This document shows, one piece after another, positions 28,101 through 37,100 of a stretch of DNA of 64,000 nt. The DNA comes from Bedellia somnulentella (taxonomy: Eukaryota > Arthropoda > Insecta > Lepidoptera > Bedelliidae). The translations under genes and the position numbers were made by a program. Each line of letters starts with the position of its first letter. Within the stretch, counting starts at the first letter, position 1. The notes beneath the pieces were generated by a model. The model was not told the DNA's origin. It saw nothing but the letters and a program-made list of their open reading frames with translations, and did not search any database. The DNA is taken from NCBI GenBank assembly GCA_963576735.1, contig OY755196.1:10025912-10089911 (forward strand), written 5' to 3'.

Positions 28101-31100
28101 AGCTCTGTTTGATTCAATTTCAAGAAAATATGTTTAAAAAACATAATATCTCGAAATGGTTTCGTAATCAGCACCACTTTTGTAAAACTTTGCATACCGA
28201 ATTATCTTCCAGCATGAGAAGCGGTAGTGTTCCCTGTCAAGTTTATAAACTCTAAAATTAAAATTTTAATTTAAAACTGCAACTCTACAAAGTATTTTTT
28301 GACCAAATAAACAATAAGTTTAAATTAATATTGGCTGTGTAGTGTCGGCTTAAGAATAACACTACCCCATTTCTTCCGGTGGGTGTACGTAAGAGGCGAC
28401 TAACGGTATTAGGGCTCTTAAGGGATTTTTGGGTGATGCGGTTGGAGACCCATCACCAAGAACCTTAATTTTACCATCTTTTCTCCACGCAACTTCCAAA
28501 AGTGGCTGAGGAATTAGAAATTTGGCTACCGCTTCTAGGGAAATATAGCCGTGAGTATATGTATGTATGTGTGTAAGTAATATCTTACCCATAACATCAA
28601 TCCAGTGCGTATCGGGCGCCCCCTCCCCGGCGGAGTTGACAGCGCGACACGAGAAATTATTGCGATGGTCCAAAGTGACGGGATCTACCGTCCAGTTGGC
28701 CGACACTATGTCACTTACTAGGCGGCCGCCGCGGTGCCAGCGGAATCTAATAAAGTTGAAGTTCGTATTTCAATAAATAAATACGGATATATTACATATA
28801 TACACAGATCAAGATAGACCTGAACTAAGTTATCCGAAGTAACGGTATCTAGAGTCAAATTGACTGAGACTATTTCACTTACTAAGCGACCACCGCGATG
28901 AGAACAGAATCTAGAAAAGGAGATTTATAGCTTCATTTAGCTAAGAAACAATCTTTTCCCCACTCTACTTCCAAAAGTAGCTGATATGTATATGTATGTG
29001 TGTAACTAACTAGGAGACTACGCAGTATTATTCAAGTCATTTAGAGAGTTACGATGATATTATTGTCACTCAGAAGACATATTTAGTATGAGGAATCTGT
29101 GTTTCTTGGTATTGAAAATGACCGCGCGATATGAGAAGTTGTTGCGATGGTCTAGAGTGACGGGGACTACTGTCCAGTTGGCGGATACTATGTCACTTAC
29201 TAGGCCACCGCGGAGCCAGCGGAATCTATTAAGATTGTATTTAAATAAATAATAAATACACAGATTAATCCAGCCCTGAAGAAAAACTTCTATTATGAGA
29301 TACTAACTCAACGATTCTGTATGTTGTTTAACTGAAACTAGGTCACTTACTAAACGAACACCGAGATGGCAACAAAATCTAGAAGAGTGATTTTATGTAA
29401 AATTATTCATTTTTACCAGAGGTTTAGATTGGTGTAGAATGTTCAAATTGAGAAATGTATATATTTGTTTTAAGGACTTAGAAATTCTTTATATTAGCAG
29501 GAGAAGATGTTCAGGTGATCCAAAATTACTGGATCCACGACATGGATAGGTTATTGCAGCAGTCATTGAAACTCATAGTTTCTCATAAAAAAACCACATT
29601 TAGATCATTAAATAGGTGATTTAGCTAATCCTTTGACCTATGTAATTTTATGAAACAGCGAGATCGTTGAGTAATAGACCTATATGAATTAGCTAGACTA
29701 CATGGCGAAATATATTCTGGCCATGTCAAAGTGCTGACTAACTTGAAACTAGAAAATATTTTTTGGGAGTTGTGAGGAAGAAACTAAAAATTTTCATGCT
29801 ATTTTCTCTGACTAATTCGGAGAACTAGTTTAATATGCTTAAAAGGTTGTCAAAACAAAGATATACCTATTAGATTCAGGTCTTCCTCTCTCTTCAACAC
29901 TACAAGAAAGCATCAGTGATTTTCCTTTGATGACTTTGTATGGAGAGTAGGTCAGCTTAGCAGGGCCTGGTGGATCTGAAAATAGAATTGTAATAATTAA
30001 TTGTAAATCTACAACTATAAATCTTTTATTACAATTATTACAATCTTTTCTTAAGCATCATTAGTAAAGCTTTAAGTTCGGCAGAGATCATCGATCTCAC
30101 AGATGCTAAGAAAGTTTGGATGGATATAGTTGGTCCTACTGTCAATGTTCCCATCAGTCTGGCATCTCAGAGGCAATGGGACGAGCCCCTCTGCTGTCAA
30201 GTTCAAGCAAATCTTCTTAGTTCAGCTCTTGACTTGGCGGAGCGGGCGCGTCTCTTGGCTTGCTGTGAGCCAGATTCTGGGCATTGGTTGAGAGCATTAC
30301 CATCGAGCAACCTCGGCACATTGCTAGACAGAGGCTCCTTTTCTTTAGCTATGGGTCTGCGATTGGGCACCAAAATAAATGAGACACATCGCTGCCGCTG
30401 TGGAGTATTTGTCGATCAGTTGGGGCACCATGGATTATCATGTCGTCGTAGTGCTGGTCGCATACCTCGCCATGCTGCAATCAATGATATTATCAGACGG
30501 GCCCTTACCACTGTCAACATACCAGCAATCCTGGAGCCATCAGGTTTGCTGCGGGACGATGGTAAGAGACCAGACGGAATGTCATTGATTCCATGGAAGA
30601 ATGGGAGGACGCTGGTGTGGGACGCTACCTGCGTCGACACGCTAGCGCCGTCTCATTTGTCGGGGTCTGCATCTAAAGCTGGCACTGCGGCAGCTGAAGC
30701 TGAGGGTCTGAAGAGGCGCAAATATAGCAATTTAGCTGAGGAGCATTACTTCTCAGCTTTTGCTGTAGAGACTCTCGGTCCGTGGGGCCCAGATGCGCGT
30801 CGTTTTTTCAAAGAAATTTCGACGCGCCTGATCGAGAAATGCGGAGATCCGAGGGCTGGCGCATTCTTCGCTCAAAGAATCAGCTTAGCGATTCAAAGGG
30901 GTAATGCAGCCAGCCTTCTCGGAACCCTGCCACCAGGCGGCAGCGATTTCGAGAGTATTTTTTATATAATTTAATGTAGGTTAGGTTTTTCATATATTAT
31001 AATTTTATTTTATTTTTTTCCTGTATATATAGTTAAATGTGTAAATATATGTTAAACTATTCTCAACTTTAATATAAATAATAAATATATATATACTGTT

Positions 31101-34100
31101 GTTTTATTTCATGAAAAAAAGAACCCATTTTTTACAGTCTCTTCAGAAATTTTTCATTCATTATCTAAATATTCTGAAAGTTTAAATATTTAAATAATTT
31201 TGCTGCATATGTACCATTTATCAGTTGTATTTTAGAAATGAAGTTTCAAATTATGCTTTTGTAAGTAAGTAAATACCCATTTACGGTAAAGCCACCGTAT
31301 ATATCTAAACCAAAAGCAAATGAAAATTTTCAACCAATTTAATCTTTTTGCTCTCTTCCCCCAGCTGGCGTTTCGTCCGCGACCAGAGTAGTTGCCATGG
31401 TAACTCTTGGCCGTATCTTAGGTATATTATTTCAGATTTCTTACATACAAGTAAATAGCTCTTTTTTATATTTAAGCCCTGCCTCTGTACATGTGGGAGT
31501 ACTGTTAGAGCTCACTCTACTGCGGACTCACTCGCACATAGCAGCGTCTCACTCATATCCTACATCGCGGTTAATGTTTTTCGAGTCAAGCATCGATACA
31601 AATTAAAAGTTGGTACACAGCAGGGTGTACTGGCAAGTATATCTTAGCTGTTCCCATGTTTATATTTATATATGTATAAATAAAAGAAAAACTTACAATT
31701 TACAACCAGTTCAGTCTTCTTACTCTCTTCCCCCCAACCAGCCGCGTTTCTTCCCCTACAAGAGTAGTTCCCGTGGAAACTTTTTGTCGTGTCTTGGAGC
31801 AACAACATGGATGGGTCGACTTCGTTGCAAAGGTTTTCTGGAATTTTTGGGATGGGAATTTGAGGTTTAGATGATGCTTCAACTTAAATTGTAATGTTCG
31901 CGCCTTGTATTGTTGATATTAATGTTACGTGGTGTTGAGAATAGCTACGTTTTGGTTGGACAATGCGTTCAAGTAAAAGATAGTGGGTCAATCGCCATTT
32001 CGTTACATGAGTCAGTACAACTTGGATTTCCTCACGATATTTATCCTTATAGTAAATAACCATGATAAATTTACCATATCTATGATTTTAGAGAAGACAA
32101 ATCAATGTAGGCCTGACTCAAGATCCGAAACTGAGTCATCCTACTTGAGAAGCGGTGGTACTTTCCACTGAGCTATCACGGTTGATATATACCTTTAATT
32201 ATAATATGAATATCTCGATTAATAATATTTTGAATTTTTTCACCTTAATAAACATACGATATCTTAAATTGCGTATTAGTATAATACGGATATTAAATAA
32301 CATAAATAAATAGTTTATATTAATTTACATTAAATCTTAGCTAAAAGTTCTTCCTGGTTTTACTGAAAATTCATTTAAAACATAAACAATTAAAATTTGG
32401 TTAAACGAACAGAAGCAAAAAAACAGAATTCTTTTAAAATCTGGAGATTTTTAGTATTTACGGAATGAAATTCAAATAAATGATAAAGAACACACTTGGC
32501 ATGAATGCCATAATGTATCATTCTTTAAAGAATATATTTATATTATTTAATTCACTTATATGTATATCAAATATAGTTTTCCTTACCTTCCCCCTCCTCC
32601 GTAACATTACAATCAGGCAGCTGTTTAAGAAGCTCCCCGTCCAGATACCACGTGACCTGGTCCAACTCAGCCGGGTTTCCTGACACGGTCTCACATGTCA
32701 ACGTGACGTTCACATGATCAGGTTCTAGTACTGGGCTCGATGGGGTCATTGTTAGACGGACTTGGGGTTTGACTGAAATGGAAAATAACCCTTGTGAAAA
32801 AGTTGAGGGTAATTGTACAAATAAGAGATTATATCGTCAGAAAAAAAAACACTTATTTGGTACGTACAAACAAACATACAATTCAGGACAGGCAAATAAG
32901 TTTGAACCAAAAAGGCACCTACTCAGCATGTGTATGAGAAAAGCCATCTTTTGATGTGTTATTAGTCAAGTAAATAAAGATACTTTCACGCCCTGCTACA
33001 TAAGCATTTAATAGTGCTTATAGCGAAGCGCTACACAATGACGCGCATTACATAGAAACGCTGACAGTGCAAAAACATGTGGAGGAAAAGGGAAGATCTT
33101 CCGCCAAGCGGTGGTATGCCTGGGGACCGCGGTCCAACTGTATTAAGTTGGAACTTGTATATATAGTAAATGTTTTAGAAACTTCGATTGCGCGATGTAC
33201 GATTTGTATGGCGAGTCTTGATGACGCGTGTGACGTGTTGCTGTGGAATGTGATTCTTCTTGCACTGTCAGCGTTTCTATATAGTGCGCGTCATTGTGTA
33301 CTGATAGCGCGTCGCTACAAACAATCACATTCCACTGCAACACGTAACCAGGCAATACACGTCACACTCGTCATCAAGACTCCAATCAATACAATCATAT
33401 CATACTCGTACAAATTCTACATCGTGGTATCGAAGTTTCTAAAATATTTACTATATATTCAAGTTCCAACTTAATACAGTAGGACCGCGGTCCCCAGGCA
33501 TACCACCGCCTGGCGGAAAATCTTCCCTTTTTCTCCACATTGCTCCTCTTTATCTCTGACTCTGCAAACCAGTAGCTTTTACTACTTACACATTATAGAG
33601 TACAGGCACTGTTTGGGTAGCAACCTAAGTAGATTCCTAGTATCTCAAACTTTCACGCTGTATATCCCCGAAGGGGTTGGCAGAGTAACACTACTTCTAC
33701 ACATCACGTGTCAGCGCCACCTAGTGTCCAGAGTAGGTACTCACGTTTTGCTGCAATCACGTCCACGGTAAACGATCCAAGGATCGAATACTTTTTATAC
33801 ATGCACAGTATCCTGTGCTACTCAAAAAATAATTAAAAACTGCTAACAAATTCCGTCTAGTTAGCCACACAGTACCCATTGCTACCCTCTCAGCATAGAG
33901 CGTTGATCAATAAGTATCCAGTGTTACTAAGATAGTATATTCTGCTATCCATCCAACTATTGCTACCCTTTCTGTATATAGTGCTACCCCCAATCGCCAG
34001 TATAAATTGCTATCTTCTCACCATCCATTGCTACCCACAAAATAGCACAGCACAACTCACACAATATATCGAGCACGATGACTCCAGAGCTGGTGCCGCC

Positions 34101-37100
34101 TCCTTGGTAACTTGCAATCGGATAATGAAGATAGCCTCATAGTATGCACGATGGGTAGTGTCGGCTTAAAATAGCATTACCCCATGTCTAAAGTGTTATA
34201 CAAATAGTTGCCAGAGTCGATTCCTTGCGAAGACGATATTATCAACGCTTGCTGGCTCGTGTCTCCTTGGTAGCTTGCTAGCGGATTGTGAGGATGGCCT
34301 CTTAGTGCCTAGTAGTGGCGGCTTAAAATAGCACTACCCCATGTCTGAGGTGTTCGTAAGGGGCGACTAATGCTATTCGATTTTTTAAAGTGATTTTTGG
34401 GCGATGTAGTTTTGGGCCCATAACCTGTTTTATTTTAATGTAGCTATTTTTTCCTCCTCGTCTTTCCATAATCCATAGAAGAACGAATAGATGTTATTTT
34501 TTTTTGGTATTTGCATTATTATTATTGCTACATACAAAAATAGCACAACTCACACAATATATCGAGCACGACGACCCCAGAGCTCGTGCCGCTGCCGACC
34601 GCGTTTCTCAGTTCACACGAATAGTTCCCAGAGTCGATTCCGCGCGAGGACGATATTATCAGCGCTTGCTGGCTCGTGCTGCCTCCTTGGTAGCGGCTGT
34701 CGGTTATGTTTATGCGCTCGGAGTTTTTGTACCTGGAATTAAGGACGGTTATGTTGAAATTTTAGGGCATTATATGTAGTTATAGGGCAGATTACGAGCA
34801 TTGAGGCTATGTTGGATGGTTGAGAAATATGCTTCCTCGCTAGAATAGTTTAGTATGGCAGGAATTGTGGACTACTATAGTAATAGTATCCAAGAGATAT
34901 AGTCTCTGAAACACGGATCGAAGAAAAATCCATATTTTTTCTAGTAGTGGACTGTTTACGATGATATACACAGTAGTTATAGACAAATACATTATTTTTA
35001 AAGAGGCAGGGTACTAAGTACAAATGAAAGAAAATGAAGCACGTAATATTTTCCTAGTATTACATAGCGATTATATATTTCTTTGTACCTCAATAACAAA
35101 ATCTGTCATATTATGTATATTTCTGCGACACAATCGTCTTTAATAAAATTAAATTGAAGCAACTTACCAAACCACGTCAGTTAGAAGCGAAGGGTTGCTC
35201 TCGTATTCGCATTTCAGTAAAATCTGTTTTCCTTCCAGTGCTGTGATGTTGTCTGGCTCAACATGGACTATTGGGGGGTCTGAAATTAAGAGACAATGTA
35301 TATATAATACAATACGTTAAGAAAGAAAAATACAGATATGCTTATAATTGCCATGTTAATTTTATTAATCCTGTTTTGCGTCGCTAGTTTTAACTTTGTT
35401 ATAAACTTTTTTCATGCATACATATACTCACGGCTATACATCCCTAGAAGTGGTAGCCAGAGCTAAGGAATTATGGTAAAATAAAGGTTGTTGGTGATGG
35501 GTCTCCAACCGCATCGCCCAAAAATCCCTTAAAAGCCCCAATACCGTTAGTCGCCTCTTACGTACACCCACCGGAAGAAATGGGGTAGTGCTATTCTAAG
35601 CCGGCAAGGTCGTTAAGGTAATATAATTAAACAATGTCGAGTACGCCTTTAAGGGTTTTCACAACTATTTTTTTATTAATGTAAAACAAACAACTATTAT
35701 GTCTGTTGTGTTAACTGCCGGTGTGCCTTATTTAAATAAGTAAAATAAAAATAAATACTTAATATCCCCGAAGGAGTGGCAGTGGTACTAATACTTCTGA
35801 AAAACGCGTGACACTATTTTCACCTGGTGTTCAGAGTACCCACGTTTTGCTTGGACAGTGTACTCACGTGATAGGGGGCAGCCTTGTCGCCGATTTGAAC
35901 TAATACACAATCACATGACTAAGTACAACTCCGCCACGTGGGCTTCTTCACGATGTTTTTCCTGACCTTAACATACATACATACATATACTCACGGCTAT
36001 AAATCCCTAGAAGGGGTAGCCAGAGCTAAGGAATTAGAAATTCCTCAGACACATTTGTAAAATTGAGTGGGGAAAGGATGGTAAAGTAAAGGTTGTTGGT
36101 GATGGGTCTCCAGCCGACCTTTAATAACCTTGATTGTATATTTAATAACATAACATAACATAATATAAACGTTCACGCCGAATATCCCCGAAGGGGTTGG
36201 CAGAGGTACTAATACTTCTGAACATCACGTGACTTTGTCACCTGGTGTTCAGAGTACCCACGTTTTGCATGGACAGTGTACTCACGTGATAGGGGGCAGG
36301 CCTATCGCCGTTTTTGTACGAATACACTGTCACATGACTAAGTACAACTCAGCCATGTGGGTTTTCTCACGATGCTTTCCTTCACCGTTAACAACCATGA
36401 TAAATTAACCACACATATGTCTTTAGAAAAGACAAATTGGTGTAGGCCCGACCCAGGATTGGAACTCACGCCCATCTGTTTTCAGGCCGGTGTTCTACCC
36501 ACTGGACTATCATGTCGTTATACATTATGTCGGTATATTTAATAAAGTATAATAATAAAAATGCTATAATTTATTTCACTATAAACTCAGTTTCATATAA
36601 ATAATCTGTTTTACTGATTGGCTACCTTTTTGAAATTTACATTTTATTCTCACTACATCAAACAACTCGCGTAACAGCGTTATTTTCAATTATTTTTTCT
36701 AAAATAGTACTTACACCAAACCTCCAGCTCTTTAGTAAAATACTTGGGTCGTTCGTTCTTCTGTCTCATGACGTCGTTCTCAGTCTCGCATCTGAACTTG
36801 ATGCCGTTCTCAAATCGGGTCGCCTCGAACGTCAGGTTCGATATCGTCTCGTAGGTTGTGTCGGCCTGTGAATAGATATAATTTATACATACATAAACTC
36901 ACGGCTATAAATCCCTAAAAGGGGTAGCCAGAGCTTCAGAGCTAGAAACTTTTCAGCCACATTTGGAAGTTGATAGGGGAGAAGATGGCAGTGTGGAATG
37001 ATGGTATCGTTGGTGATGGGTCTCTAACCGCAAAGCCCAAAAACCACTTAAATAGTCCCCATACCTTTACGACACCGTAGGTAGAAAGGGGTATGACTTT

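Noticed and set aside
28362..28706. Open frame continuing from exon 8 into a SIR-A repeat
   Set aside because: It passes a good GTAAGA donor that joins in phase to exon 9, so it is an intron-retention artefact unless transcripts show otherwise.
33067..33474. 135-codon plus-strand frame and a similar minus-strand frame
   Set aside because: Both arise from an inverted repeat read on either strand; no codon bias or splice context.
20205..34320. A functional Dscam-like array of alternative Ig exons
   Set aside because: Most copies have frameshifts, lost cysteines or lost splice sites; only exon decay is supported, apart from two short segments listed as a finding.
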